Part shown: in pieces, positions 32,713 to 42,270 of the stretch
Position numbering within the stretch: the first letter of the stretch is position 1
How the letters are laid out: each line of letters begins with the position of its first letter
From: Halorubrum saccharovorum DSM 1137
Lineage (GTDB): Archaea; Halobacteriota; Halobacteria; Halobacteriales; Haloferacaceae
Assembly: GCF_000337915.1 (NCBI RefSeq)
Contig: NZ_AOJE01000006.1
Coordinates: 1-64,000 of the forward strand
Direction of reading: 5' to 3'
Length of the DNA stretch: 64,000 nt
The notes under the pieces: model-generated
Seen by the model: the letters and a program-made list of their open reading frames with translations, nothing else
What the model was told of the DNA's origin: nothing
The model's database searches: none
Program-made: the position numbers and the translations under genes

Positions 32713-33855
32713 ATGGCGACCCGCGAGGCCCTCTGGGACTACCGCGACGAGTTCGGCGACGCCTTCGGCCGCACCTACTTCCGGCGGTTCGGCCCCGGAG
32801 TGGTCTCCAGTATCGGGCTCGGGACGTACCTCGGCGACCCAACTCCCGCGGTCGACGAGGCGTACCGCGAGGCGATCGGCCTCGCGCTCCGCTCCGGCGT
32901 GAACCACGTCGACACCGCCGTCAACTACCGGTGCGGGCGCGCCGAGCGCGTCGTGGGCGAGGCGGTCCGGGACTCCCCGATCGACCGCGAAGCGGTCGTG
33001 GTGGCGACGAAGGGCGGGTTCCTCCCGTTCGACGGCGACCGCCCCGACGACCCGGGCGCGTTCGTCCGCGAGCGCTTCGTCGAGCCGGGGATCGTCGCGT
33101 CGGCCGACCTCGCGAACGGGGCGCACGCGATCGATCCCGACTACCTGGAGTGGTCGCTGGACCGATCGCTCGACCGGCTCGGGCTCGGTTCGGTCGACTG
33201 CTACTACGTCCACAACCCGGAGACGCAGCTCGCGACGCGCTCGCGAGCCGCGGTGTACGACCGACTGGAGGCGGCCTTCGAGCTCCTGGAGCGCCGGCGC
33301 GCCGCGGGCGACGTCGGGGCCTATGGCGTCGCGACGTGGGACGCGTTCCGCGTCGCCGAGGGCGACGAGCGATACCTCTCGCTCGCGGAGGTGCTCTCGC
33401 GGGCCGAGGCCGCCGGGGAGGCGGTCGGACCCGACGACGACCACGGGTTCGAGGCGATCCAGCTCCCCTTCAACGTCGCGATGGCGGACGCGTTCACGCG
33501 GCGGAACCAGCGCCCGCCCGAGACCCGGCGGTCGTCCGGTGGCGACGCCGCCGACGACCCCGAGGCGGAACCGGTCTCCGCGCTGGAGTTCGCCCACGAG
33601 GCCGGGCTCTCCGTGGTGACGAGCGCGAGCATCGGACAGGGCGAACTCGCCGCCCAGGGCGCGGTCCCGACCGACGTCGACGCGACGCTCGCAGGCGAGA
33701 CGCCGGCCCAGCGCGCGCTCAACTTCGCGCGGAGCGCGCCGGGCGTCACCTCGTCGCTCGTCGGCGCGAGCGACCTCGACCACCTCCGCGAGAACGTCGC
33801 CGCCGGAACCTTTGACCCCCTCGGCGCGTCGGCGTTCGACGCGGTGTTCGAGTGA
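32713..33855 (+). CDS. Aldo/keto reductase
   Basis: A 380-residue NADPH-type aldo/keto reductase. The tetrad is recognisable: Asp and Tyr in VDTAVNYRCGRAE, Lys in VATKGGF and His in CYYVHNPET. It carries an extended segment after the active site (residues 180-300) with insertions typical of haloarchaeal members. It is divergent from dacZ and overlaps no neighbour; the lipoprotein gene follows 59 bp downstream. The carbonyl substrate cannot be predicted. Confidence 0.88.
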   Translation: MATREALWDYRDEFGDAFGRTYFRRFGPGVVSSIGLGTYLGDPTPAVDEAYREAIGLALRSGVNHVDTAVNYRCGRAERVVGEAVRDSPIDREAVVVATKGGFLPFDGDRPDDPGAFVRERFVEPGIVASADLANGAHAIDPDYLEWSLDRSLDRLGLGSVDCYYVHNPETQLATRSRAAVYDRLEAAFELLERRRAAGDVGAYGVATWDAFRVAEGDERYLSLAEVLSRAEAAGEAVGPDDDHGFEAIQLPFNVAMADAFTRRNQRPPETRRSSGGDAADDPEAEPVSALEFAHEAGLSVVTSASIGQGELAAQGAVPTDVDATLAGETPAQRALNFARSAPGVTSSLVGASDLDHLRENVAAGTFDPLGASAFDAVFE

Positions 33856-33914
33856 GCGGCGGGCGGGACCGGGTCGGCAAAAGACGTTTGTCGGGACCGG
33901 CCCAAGCCGTGCCC

Positions 33915-34613
33915 ATGTCCCCCACGCGGCGAGCCCTCCTCCGGAGCGCGTCGCTCGGCGCGCTCGCGCTCGGCGGCTGTCTCGGTAACGGCGCGACCTC
34001 CGCACCCGGATCGACTCCGGGATCGGCCACGGGCAGAGACGGCGATCCGACCGTGCTGAAGGTTCGGAACCCCGGCGGCGAGGCGGCCCTCTTCGACCTC
34101 GCCGCCGAGAGCGATAGCGACACCGGTCCCGTCTCGCTCTCGCGCGAACTCGTGACGACCGCCGACCGGGCGGCCCAGCTGACGGTCGCTCCGGGCGTCG
34201 CCGACGAGGACCGCTCGCGGGTCCGATCGTTCCTCGACGACACCGATTACGACACCGAGACGGTGTTCGTCTCCCGCGCCGGTATCAGGTCGTGTTACCG
34301 GTACCGGATCCGGTCGGTCTCGTGGGAGCCGGGCCACGTCGAGTACGAGTACTGCCGCGAGCTCCGGCCGCCCGACGCGGCCTGCGAGACCGGCACGCGA
34401 GACGCCGTCGGGCTTCTCTTCCGGCTCCCCGCGGCGCTCGATTCGCCGCTCAGCGGATCGGGGTCGAGCGGGCGTTCGCCCTGCCGAGCCGTCGAGACGG
34501 AGTACGACCGGATCGACGCGAACGCGACCGTGCCGGGGAATGACACGGCTCTGGGAGGGTCGGAACCCGCCGGAGCGGGCGCCGACGAGGACGCCGGAGG
34601 TGACGGCTCGTGA
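33915..34613 (+). CDS. Tat-exported lipoprotein of unknown function (1)
   Basis: A 232-residue secreted protein. The start at 33915 gives a Tat signal (TRRALLRSASLGALAL) and a lipobox ending in Cys (GGC) at residue 24. The mature part contains two Cys pairs (SCYRYR, EYCREL, AACETG, SPCRAV), suggesting disulfides, and an acidic, Gly/Ala-rich end. No family recognised. A GTGA overlap couples it to the following lipoprotein gene. Confidence 0.78.
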   Translation: MSPTRRALLRSASLGALALGGCLGNGATSAPGSTPGSATGRDGDPTVLKVRNPGGEAALFDLAAESDSDTGPVSLSRELVTTADRAAQLTVAPGVADEDRSRVRSFLDDTDYDTETVFVSRAGIRSCYRYRIRSVSWEPGHVEYEYCRELRPPDAACETGTRDAVGLLFRLPAALDSPLSGSGSSGRSPCRAVETEYDRIDANATVPGNDTALGGSEPAGAGADEDAGGDGS

Positions 34614-35959
34614 CGCGCCGCCTCACCCGCCGCGGCGCGCTGGCGGCCGCCGGAACGCTCGCGCTCGGCGGCTGTCTCGACGGCGGCCGCGGCCGCGACC
34701 GGGGGTTCTGGGACGACCCGCCGTCCCTCGACACGAGCAGGGTGTCGGGGGCGATCGAGACGCCCGTTCCCGACCGCCCGCGGCTCGTCCCCGTGTCGAT
34801 CGGGGGCGAGGTCTCGGCGTCGTTCGCCGATCGCGTCGACCGCCTGCTCGCACCGATCCCCGAGCCGCTGACGGCGACAGCGCTCCCAAACGGCGCGATC
34901 CGCGAGCAGATCACGGAGAGTCGAGACGCCGCCCGCGAGGCGCTCCCGGCGTCCGGTGAGTCGGCCACGCCGCTCCGGCGGGCGGAGCGGTTCGCGACCG
35001 CGCGCGGCCACGCCGCGACCGCGGTGGGCACGTGGGCCGGCGTGACGACCGAGGGCGACCCGCGAGCGGTGACCGAGAGCGTGGGGACCGTCCGGAATCG
35101 GGCGGGTTCGACGCTGGACACGCTTCCCGGGGGCGCGTCGACTCCTCTCGCCGGGGCGGCCGTGTACGGCCCGATCGAGCGCTGGCTCGACACCGCGCTG
35201 CGCCGGGACCTCGTCGGCGGATCCGCGGGCGTCGACGAGAGCGCGAACCCGCTGCGGGCCGGGGAGACGGTGGGAGAGGTCGAGCGAGTGCGGTCCCACG
35301 TCGAGGTCGGTCGGCACCTCCGTGACCGGTACGAGGGCTCGCTCGCCGAGCCGGAGGCGGTCGCCGCGCCGCTTCGCGAGGCGGCCGAGCGGGTCGGCGC
35401 CGAGGTCGGCGAGCGACTCAGAGAGCTCCACGGGGGCGACACCGAGCGACTCAGGCAGAACCCCGGGACGGACGCGTTCCTCGGCGACCGACCGATCCCG
35501 CGCGACGCGCCGAGCGTCTCGCTCCTGTCGCGCGCGAGCTACCGGACGTTCGAGGACCTCTGGTTCGATCCGGTCCCGATCGACGACTGGACCCCCGACC
35601 ACCCGGCGACGGCGCTCACCCGAACGGCGCTCGCCCGTGTCCGGTTGCGCGCGCTCGACGCCCTCGCCGCGCGCATCGAGGACGGTGAGACGCTGTTCCC
35701 GGCCGACGCCGCCGCGGTCGAGGAGGGCCGTGACGGCGCGATCCGGTCGGTGGACGCCCTCGTGACGAGCGAGAACCCGCTGGAACGGTGGCTCGGAGCG
35801 CAGTTCCGGACGCTGTTCGCCGAACGGGACGCCGCGCTCGCGGAGAGCGATCCCGACCCCCGAGCGGTCGCCCGAGCGGTCGCCACGTACCGATGGGTCG
35901 AGCTGGTCGGCGACGAGACGAGTCCCGTGACAGCGGCGGTGACTGACGCTATCGGATAG
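34610..35959 (+). CDS. Tat-exported lipoprotein of unknown function (2)
   Basis: A 449-residue protein with a Tat signal (RRLTRRGALAAAGTLALGGC, lipobox Cys22). The mature region is predicted to be mainly helical and Ala/Arg/Glu-rich, without motifs I recognise. It starts at GTG within the stop of the preceding lipoprotein, so both are made from one transcript and probably act together at the cell surface. No enzyme or binding-protein signature is visible. Confidence 0.78.
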   Translation: MTRRLTRRGALAAAGTLALGGCLDGGRGRDRGFWDDPPSLDTSRVSGAIETPVPDRPRLVPVSIGGEVSASFADRVDRLLAPIPEPLTATALPNGAIREQITESRDAAREALPASGESATPLRRAERFATARGHAATAVGTWAGVTTEGDPRAVTESVGTVRNRAGSTLDTLPGGASTPLAGAAVYGPIERWLDTALRRDLVGGSAGVDESANPLRAGETVGEVERVRSHVEVGRHLRDRYEGSLAEPEAVAAPLREAAERVGAEVGERLRELHGGDTERLRQNPGTDAFLGDRPIPRDAPSVSLLSRASYRTFEDLWFDPVPIDDWTPDHPATALTRTALARVRLRALDALAARIEDGETLFPADAAAVEEGRDGAIRSVDALVTSENPLERWLGAQFRTLFAERDAALAESDPDPRAVARAVATYRWVELVGDETSPVTAAVTDAIG

Positions 35960-36060
35960 ACGAACGAGCCGCGGGAGCGGGCGCGGGAAGCGAAGGGAGG
36001 AACAAAGGCGGGGGCGCGGTGACACCGCTCTCAGCCGCGGTTCGATGAGACGGGGAACGG

Positions 36061-36231
36061 TTAGCGCAGCTCCTTGAACTCGGCCTCGCACTCGGGACAG
36101 ACGCGCACGGAGAACACCTCGTCCGGGTCGTTCTGCTTTTTCAGCACCTTCTCGCAGTCGGCGCAGTTCAGCCGCTCGTAGGTGTCCTTGAACAGGTCGC
36201 CGTCGCGAAGCCCCTTCCGCGTCGATTTCAT
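36061..36231 (-). CDS. HVO_0758-type zinc finger protein
   Basis: A 56-residue zinc-ribbon protein. Two CxxC pairs (NCADCEK and RVCPECE) bind one zinc. The sequence MKSTRKGLRDGDLFKD...ECEAEFKELR matches the small haloarchaeal zinc-finger family named after HVO_0758. TATA-like TATAAAAAC lies 25-33 nt upstream (36256-36264). Such proteins are thought to bind nucleic acid or a protein partner, but this member's partner is unknown. Confidence 0.82.
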   Translation of the reverse strand: MKSTRKGLRDGDLFKDTYERLNCADCEKVLKKQNDPDEVFSVRVCPECEAEFKELR

Positions 36232-36255
36232 GCCTCGAAGTTGATCGCGTGACTG

Positions 36256-36264
36256 TATAAAAAC
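36256..36264 (-). promoter_or_regulatory. TATA box of the HVO_0758-type zinc finger gene
   Basis: On the minus strand GTTTTTATA stands 25-33 nt before the ATG at 36231, giving a leaderless transcript. Confidence 0.6.
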
Positions 36265-36331
36265 CCCGTACGACGCCGGTCGGACGCGTCGCTTTCGCAA
36301 CCCTTGTCTCCCGCCGCCGTCAACGCCGCCT

Positions 36332-37516
36332 GTGTCACGGAGCCGGCTGTTCGGATCGCTGTGTGCGATCATCTTCCTCGTCAACTTCGCGCGGGTCGTG
36401 TTCGCGCCGCTGGTGGGCGAGTTCATCGGCGAGTTCGCGATCGGCGAGGGAACGGCGGGGCTCATCGTCACGCTCGCGTGGCTGGGCTCGGCGGCCCCGC
36501 GGCTCCCCGCGGGGTGGGCGCTCACGCGCTTCTCCCGGCAGTTCGTGATCCTCGTCTCCGGGGTGATGCTGACGCTCGGCGCGCTCGGCGTCGCGCTCGC
36601 GCCGGGCGTGCCGACGCTGATGCTCGCCACGTTCGCGATCGGCCTGGCGTCCGGCGTCTACTTCGTCGCCGCCAACCCCTTCATCGCGGAGCTGTTCCCG
36701 ACCCGCGTCGGGCGCGTCATGGGCGTCCACGGGATGGCGAGCCAACTCGCCGCCGTCGCCGCCGCGCCGGTCGTCACGGTCGCGCTCTGGTACGACTGGC
36801 GGCTCGCCTTCTACGGGCTCGCGCTCGCCGCCGCCGCGTCGACGGTCGTCTTCGTCGCCTTCGCCCGCCGGACGGACCTCCCGGACGCCGGCGCGAGCGA
36901 CACCGACTTCGTCGCCGGCGCGCTCTCGGAGTGGAAGCTGATCTTCGCCGGGGTCGTGTTGATGGGGCTCACGAGCTTCGTCTGGCAGGGCCTGTTCAAC
37001 TTCTACGAGCTGTACATGATCGATAAGGGACTCCCCGACGCGACCGCGCGGAACCTGCTGACGGTGATCTTCGCCGCCGGCGTCCCGGCGTTTCTCATCT
37101 CCGGCGACCTCGCCGACCGACTCCCGCACGTCCCGTACCTGCTCGGGATCGTGTCGACGTTCCTCGTCGGGGTCGTCCTCGTGGTCGTCTCCTCGGGACT
37201 GGCCGCGGTCGTCGCCGCCAGCGTCGTCGTGGGGTTCGCGATCCACATGCTGTTCCCCGCGGGCGACACCTACCTCCTCGCCTCGCTGCCGGACGAGTCG
37301 CGGGCGTCGGCGTACGCCGTCTTCTCCGCCGGGATGATGACGACGCAGGCGGCCGGCTCGTGGGTCGTCGGCGAGGCGATCGAGGCCGGTGCCGGCTACG
37401 ACGCGGTGTTCCTCTCGCTCGCCGGTGGGCTCGCGCTCGTCGTCGTCGCGTACGCGGTGCTGGAGCACGTCGGGCGGGTCCCCGGTGGCGCCGCGGGCTC
37501 GGAGCCGGCGCGGTGA
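36332..37516 (+). CDS. MFS transporter
   Basis: A 394-residue major facilitator with twelve predicted helices. The conserved loop-2 region reads WLGSAAPRLPAGWALTRFSRQFV and the second half repeats it at AFLISGDLADRLPHVPY. GTG at 36332 is the start. The N-terminal half resembles nitrate/nitrite-porter-like and OFA-like groups, but no substrate residues can be read. It is monocistronic and divergent from the small zinc-finger gene. Confidence 0.85.
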   Translation: MSRSRLFGSLCAIIFLVNFARVVFAPLVGEFIGEFAIGEGTAGLIVTLAWLGSAAPRLPAGWALTRFSRQFVILVSGVMLTLGALGVALAPGVPTLMLATFAIGLASGVYFVAANPFIAELFPTRVGRVMGVHGMASQLAAVAAAPVVTVALWYDWRLAFYGLALAAAASTVVFVAFARRTDLPDAGASDTDFVAGALSEWKLIFAGVVLMGLTSFVWQGLFNFYELYMIDKGLPDATARNLLTVIFAAGVPAFLISGDLADRLPHVPYLLGIVSTFLVGVVLVVVSSGLAAVVAASVVVGFAIHMLFPAGDTYLLASLPDESRASAYAVFSAGMMTTQAAGSWVVGEAIEAGAGYDAVFLSLAGGLALVVVAYAVLEHVGRVPGGAAGSEPAR

Positions 37517-37606
37517 GCGGGGTCGGTCGTCCGCTCTGACGCCGGGACCGGCACGGGAGCACGGGTATCGCATCTGTTTAGGGCCTCGCGCCCGTGTGAC
37601 TGGTAG

Positions 37607-38800
37607 ATGGAGTACGTACAAGAGCGCGTGACCACGCTGCACGCGTTGACCGACCACCGGCCGGAGGCCCCCACCGGACGGGCGGCGGTCGTCGTACCGA
37701 TGACGGAGCGCGAGTACGGGACGCTCGCGGCCGACCGGGTCCTGACGGCGCTGGAGTCGGTCGATCCGGCGCGGGTCGTCGTCCCCCTCCGGGCCCCGGC
37801 CGAGCGCGTCGGGCCCTTCGCCGACTGGCTCGACGGGTTCGACGTGAACGTGGAGCCCCTGTGGTGCGGCGGTCCGCGGCTCACGGAACTGCTCGCGGCC
37901 CGGGGGCTCGACGGCGAGCGCGGAAAGGGCCGGGACGTGTGGCTCGGACTCGGCCGCGCCTTGGAGGAGGAGTTCGTCGTCGTCCACGACGCCGACACGA
38001 AGACGTACTCGCCCGCGTTCGTCACCCGACTGCTGTTCCCGCTCGCGCACGGTCACGAGTTCTCGAAGGGGTACTACGCCCGAGTCGAGGACGGATCGCT
38101 GTACGGGCGGCTGTTCCGACTGTTCTTCCGACCGCTGGTCCGCGCGCTCGCCGACGCGACCGAGCGACGCGAAGCCGGGATTCTGGAGTACCTCGACGCG
38201 TTCCGCTACGCGCTCGCCGGGGAGTTCGCGGCGACGACCGACCTCGTCTCGCGGCTCCGGATCCAGCGCGGCTGGGGGTTAGAGGTCGGGACGCTCGGCG
38301 AGACGTTCACGCACGCCGGCTTCGCGGGGAGCGCGCAGGTCGACCTGGGGCGGTACGAGCACGAACACCGCTCCGTCGACGGACCGACCGGGCTCGCCGA
38401 CATGAGCCGAGCGGTCGGCGAGGCGACACTCCGCGCGATCGAAAACGCCGGCGTCGGGGTCGAGTACGACGCGCTCGCAGACCGCTACCGCGAGGCGGCC
38501 GACGGGCTGATCCGCGGCTACGAGACGGACGCCGCGTTCAACGGCCTCGATTACGACCGCGCGGCCGAGCGCGAGCAGGTCGAGACGTACGTCGACGCCC
38601 TCGGCGAGCCCGGGCCGGACACCCGCCTGCCGGCGTGGCGCGACGCCCCCGTCACGACCGCGGAAGTCGCCGACGCGGCGCGGGCCGACATCGCGGCGGT
38701 TCGGGAGGGCGGTTCGGGGAGACCGAGCCGGAAGCCGCGAGAGGCCGATCGGCCGCGGCCCGCGGACCCGGGCGTCGACGCCGCGCCCGGGGAGGACTGA
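37607..38800 (+). CDS. GT81-type glycosyltransferase (glucosyl-3-phosphoglycerate synthase-like)
   Basis: A 397-residue GT-A enzyme. The DXD motif is D128-A-D130 in VVVHDADTKTYSP, followed by FSKGYYARV and GWGLEVGTLGE, the sequence order of glucosyl- or mannosyl-3-phosphoglycerate synthases. These make the precursor of glucosylglycerate or mannosylglycerate, compatible solutes. The last 45 residues are Pro/Arg/Asp-rich. It is followed 2 nt later by an unknown acidic gene, so they form a pair. No matching phosphatase gene is nearby. Confidence 0.82.
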   Translation: MEYVQERVTTLHALTDHRPEAPTGRAAVVVPMTEREYGTLAADRVLTALESVDPARVVVPLRAPAERVGPFADWLDGFDVNVEPLWCGGPRLTELLAARGLDGERGKGRDVWLGLGRALEEEFVVVHDADTKTYSPAFVTRLLFPLAHGHEFSKGYYARVEDGSLYGRLFRLFFRPLVRALADATERREAGILEYLDAFRYALAGEFAATTDLVSRLRIQRGWGLEVGTLGETFTHAGFAGSAQVDLGRYEHEHRSVDGPTGLADMSRAVGEATLRAIENAGVGVEYDALADRYREAADGLIRGYETDAAFNGLDYDRAAEREQVETYVDALGEPGPDTRLPAWRDAPVTTAEVADAARADIAAVREGGSGRPSRKPREADRPRPADPGVDAAPGED

Positions 38801-38802
38801 CG

Positions 38803-39393
38803 ATGGGAGACGGACCCGCGGGCTCCGAGGACGACGCCCCCAGCGTCGCCGCCCGCGACGACCTCGCCGGCGTCGTCGACCTGTTCGAGTGGCTCACCCG
38901 CGAGGAGCTGTCGCGAGCGCTCTCGGAGCTCGCCTTCAAACAGCGCGCCGAGGTCGACGACGAGGCCATCGCAGCCGGCATCGACGTCGCGGTCGCGGAG
39001 TACGCGCTCGTCCCCGCGCCGCCCGCGGCGCTCTCGGAGGCGGGGGGAAGCGGTGACCGAGGCGCGGCCCTCGCCGACCTCACCGCCGCCGCTGACCGCG
39101 ACGCCGAGAGCGGCGCGGTCGCGCTCGCGGTCGGCCCGGCGGCGTTCCCTTCGCTGCCGCCGGACGCGGAGGACCTCCCGCACATCCTCGACGTGCCCGA
39201 GCGCGGCGTGGACCGCGAGACCCTCTCGGAAGCTGTCTTGGGGCGACTGTCCGAGGACGCGGTGGCCGCGATCGGGGCGGGCGACGCAGATCGGCTCGAA
39301 GTCCTCGCCGACGTGACCTACGACATCGAGGCCTGGGCGCCCGTCGACGCCGGAGACATACGCGAGCGGATCGTGGACGAACTGGACGGATAG
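38803..39393 (+). CDS. Haloarchaeal protein of unknown function, paired with the GT81 gene
   Basis: A 196-residue acidic protein starting 2 nt after the glycosyltransferase stop. It has an ordered N-terminal helical region (VDLFEWLTREELSRALSELA) and a C-terminal segment ending in the helix RERIVDELDG. Glu/Asp/Ala make up much of it. I cannot name a family with certainty. The coupling suggests a regulatory or accessory role with the glycosyltransferase. Confidence 0.72.
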   Translation: MGDGPAGSEDDAPSVAARDDLAGVVDLFEWLTREELSRALSELAFKQRAEVDDEAIAAGIDVAVAEYALVPAPPAALSEAGGSGDRGAALADLTAAADRDAESGAVALAVGPAAFPSLPPDAEDLPHILDVPERGVDRETLSEAVLGRLSEDAVAAIGAGDADRLEVLADVTYDIEAWAPVDAGDIRERIVDELDG

Positions 39394-39453
39394 GCGCCCC
39401 CGCGTGGACGGCTCCGATCCCGACGGCGCTCACTCGACGATGTCCACGATCTC

Positions 39454-40251
39454 TCACTCGGCGATGTCCACGATCTCTCCCTCGATCATCCGCGCGAGGA
39501 CGACCCGTGACACGTCCGCTCGCTCGTGGACGACTCGGGCGATCTCCCGTGCGACCTTCTCGTCGGCGTCGTCGTCGACGGCGTTCACGAGGGGGACAGC
39601 GGTCGCGCCGTTCGGGATCCCTTTCAAACCGCCCTGCTCGTGCGCGAGGACGCGACCGATCAGTTCGGCCGTGATCTCGTCGCCGACCGCGGCGTCAGCG
39701 ATCGCCGCGACCCGCTCGGGGCGGTGGGCCGTTTCCGCCGTCAGCGGCTCCCCGACCGCGCCGACGCTCGCCACCGGAACCACGGTGTCCGCGCTCGCGG
39801 GGATCTGCGGCTCGCGCTCGTTCGGTGCCTTGATCAGCCGCGTTCGGGCGCCGTCGGCCTTCACGAGGACCGGTCCGTCGTGCGCGCTCCCGATCTCGTC
39901 GACGATCGCGGGATCGTACCCGCGATACCGGTCGTCGCGCTCGCGCTCCGGGACCAGTCCGAGCGGGAACGAATCGGCGCCTCCCGCCGGTTCGGCGTCG
40001 CTCATCGACTCGGCGCCTCCCGCCGGCTCGTCCCCTCCGCTCGCCGCGGCTTCGTTGAGCGCGGCCACGGGATCCTCGGTGACGCGAACCGCGGCGACCT
40101 CGCGGTCGAAGATGGGGATCCGGACCGTCGCGGTGAGCACGGCCCGGTCGAGTCGGCCGGCGAGCGCGTAGAGGGTGGTCTTCTTCCCGCCGGCGCCGAC
40201 GAGGCAGGTCGTCCCCGCGGCCGCGCCGAGGGCGTCGACGACTTCGTTCAT
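39454..40251 (-). CDS. yqeC: YqeC-like molybdenum-hydroxylase maturation protein
   Basis: A 265-residue P-loop protein of the YqeC family, linked to selenium-dependent molybdenum hydroxylase maturation and other Mo-cofactor enzymes. The P-loop is VGAGGKKTTL (residues 18-27). Other family features are VLVKADGARTRLIKAPNE and IGRVLAHEQGGLKGIP. It is divergent from the aldehyde ferredoxin oxidoreductase-like gene, a pterin-metal enzyme, which supports a shared cofactor theme. An insertion at residues 73-95 holds an imperfect repeat (Ala-Gly-Gly-rich). Confidence 0.8.
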   Translation of the reverse strand: MNEVVDALGAAAGTTCLVGAGGKKTTLYALAGRLDRAVLTATVRIPIFDREVAAVRVTEDPVAALNEAAASGGDEPAGGAESMSDAEPAGGADSFPLGLVPERERDDRYRGYDPAIVDEIGSAHDGPVLVKADGARTRLIKAPNEREPQIPASADTVVPVASVGAVGEPLTAETAHRPERVAAIADAAVGDEITAELIGRVLAHEQGGLKGIPNGATAVPLVNAVDDDADEKVAREIARVVHERADVSRVVLARMIEGEIVDIAE

Positions 40252-40372
40252 GTTCGAACCCGTGGTCGGCCGGGGGCGAAAGCCCGTCGGTCGGGGTGTC
40301 GGGTTCGATCGGGGTGAGGCCGCCTGCCTCCAGCGTGTGGTTTAATCACGCTCGCCGGCGAGGTGTCTCACG

Positions 40373-42238
40373 ATGACCGTTCCCGACCGGATGCTCCGCG
40401 TCGACCTCTCAGCGGAGCGCGTACGCAGTGATCCGGTCCCCGAGGAGTGGCTCGCGCGTTACGTCGGCGGAAAAGGGCTCGGCGCGCGGTACCTCTACGA
40501 GATGGAACCGGGCGTCGACCCGGCCTCGCCGGCGAACCGACTCGCGTTCGTCGTCGGTCCCCTCACCGGTTACCTCCCCGGCGAGCCCCGCTACGCGGCG
40601 GTGACGAAGTCCCCGCTCACCGGCGCGTTCCTCGACTCCTACGGCGGCGGGTCGTTCGCGGCCCGGCTGGCCGGCTCGCTCGGCGACCACCTCGGCGTCG
40701 TGATCGAGGGCGCGGCCGACGAGCCGGTCGTGCTCTCGCTCAGCGGCGGCGAGGCGACGATCGAGCCCGCGAGCGACCTCCGGGGGCTCGACGCGGCCGA
40801 GACCGACGCCCGGTTCCCGGACGCCGCCGTCGCCTGCGTCGGTCCGGCTGGCGAGGCGGGGGTCCGGTACGCGACGATCGCCTCCGACGGCGGCGATCAC
40901 CACGCTGGCCGAGGCGGCGCGGGCGCGGTGATGGGCTCGAAGGGGCTCAAAGCGGTGGTCGCCCGCGATCGGTCGCCGGAGGTCCCGGCCGCGCTCAGGG
41001 CGCTCCGCGAGCGAAGCGAGGAGGCGTTCGCCGACAGCGGCGCCGGGCGGTGGCTCGCCGCGGGCGACACCCTCGAAACGGTCGAGTTCGGCCACGAGAC
41101 CGGTGTGCTGCCGACTCGCGGCTGGCAGGCCCGCGAATTCGACGGCGCGCAGGGGCTCGGCGTCGAGCGCGCGAGAGAGCGCGCGGCCGGCCGCGAGCGC
41201 CCCGACGCTCCGGTTCCGGGAGGGTTCCGAGTGCCGGCCGGCGACGAAACCGAGTCACACGACGACGGCGGTTCAGACACGACCGTCCCGCGCGGCGGGA
41301 CGCCGATCGCGCTCGGCTCGGGACTCGGGATCGACGACTTCGACGCGGTGGCGACTCTCGGCGGCGTCTGTGACCGACTCGGGATCGACGTGATATCCGC
41401 CGGCAACGCGGTCGCGTGGGCGGTCCGCGCGAGCGACGCGGGACTGATCGACCCTGCCGACCACGGCGTCGACGGCGGGCTCTCATTCGGCGACGAGGCG
41501 GCCGCCCGAGAGTTGATCGAGGAGATCGCGGCGCGCTCGACCCCCCTCGGCGACGCGCTCGCAGACGGGGTGGCGGACGCCGCGAAGCGGTTCGGCGGGA
41601 CGGGTATGGTGCCGACCGTGAAGGGGATGGAACTCGCCTCGTACGACCCGCGCGGCGCGGCGACGATGGCGCTGGCGTTCGCGACCGGCGACCGCGGCGG
41701 CTGTCACCGACGCGCGCGACCCGTCGAGACCGAGGCCGTGGCCGATCCGGGGTGGAGCCCCGCCGAGCGCGCCGCCACCGTCGCCGACGAGCAGGACCGG
41801 CGGGCCGCGCTGTGGTGTCTCGTCGGCGACGACTTCCTCGCCGAGAGCTTCGGGCCGGCGGCGGCCGCCGAGTGGTTCGCCGCCCTCGGCGACGAGCGTG
41901 ACCCCGCGGACCTCCGGCTCCTCGGCGAGCGCGTGTGGACGCTCACGCGCCTGTTCAACCTCCGGGAGGGGTTCGAGCGCCGCGACGACGGGCTCCCGGA
42001 GGCGCTGACGCGGGGGACCGGTGAGGGGAGCGAAACGGATGAAGGAGGCGACGACGGCCTCGATCCCGACGCGTTCGAGGGCCTCCTCGATCGGTACTAC
42101 GCGTACCGCGGCTGGGACCGAGAGGGACGGCCGACGGCTCAGTTGCTCGACCGACTCGGGCTCGCCGACCTCCCCGACTCGGCGACGCCGGTCGGAACGG
42201 CGGGAGCGGTTCCGCGCGTCAACGGCGGTGGTGACTGA
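40373..42238 (+). CDS. Aldehyde ferredoxin oxidoreductase-family protein lacking three Fe-S cysteines
   Basis: A 621-residue member of the AOR family (tungsten or molybdenum bis-pterin enzymes). Recognisable are GGKGLGARYL near residue 33, GAFLDSYGGGSFAARL near 85, GRGGAGAVMGSKGLKAV near 180 and MELASYDPRGAATMAL near 420. The region that should contain CxxCxxxC, ligating the [4Fe-4S] cluster, reads RAAGRERPDAPVPGGFRVPA without cysteine and continues into a low-complexity acidic linker. Only one candidate fourth ligand remains (ALWCLVGDDF). The protein could be a pterin-only paralogue or inactive. It is divergent from yqeC. Confidence 0.83.
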   Translation: MTVPDRMLRVDLSAERVRSDPVPEEWLARYVGGKGLGARYLYEMEPGVDPASPANRLAFVVGPLTGYLPGEPRYAAVTKSPLTGAFLDSYGGGSFAARLAGSLGDHLGVVIEGAADEPVVLSLSGGEATIEPASDLRGLDAAETDARFPDAAVACVGPAGEAGVRYATIASDGGDHHAGRGGAGAVMGSKGLKAVVARDRSPEVPAALRALRERSEEAFADSGAGRWLAAGDTLETVEFGHETGVLPTRGWQAREFDGAQGLGVERARERAAGRERPDAPVPGGFRVPAGDETESHDDGGSDTTVPRGGTPIALGSGLGIDDFDAVATLGGVCDRLGIDVISAGNAVAWAVRASDAGLIDPADHGVDGGLSFGDEAAARELIEEIAARSTPLGDALADGVADAAKRFGGTGMVPTVKGMELASYDPRGAATMALAFATGDRGGCHRRARPVETEAVADPGWSPAERAATVADEQDRRAALWCLVGDDFLAESFGPAAAAEWFAALGDERDPADLRLLGERVWTLTRLFNLREGFERRDDGLPEALTRGTGEGSETDEGGDDGLDPDAFEGLLDRYYAYRGWDREGRPTAQLLDRLGLADLPDSATPVGTAGAVPRVNGGGD

Positions 42239-42270
42239 ACGACGGCGGCGACTGAACTCCGACGACCGAC

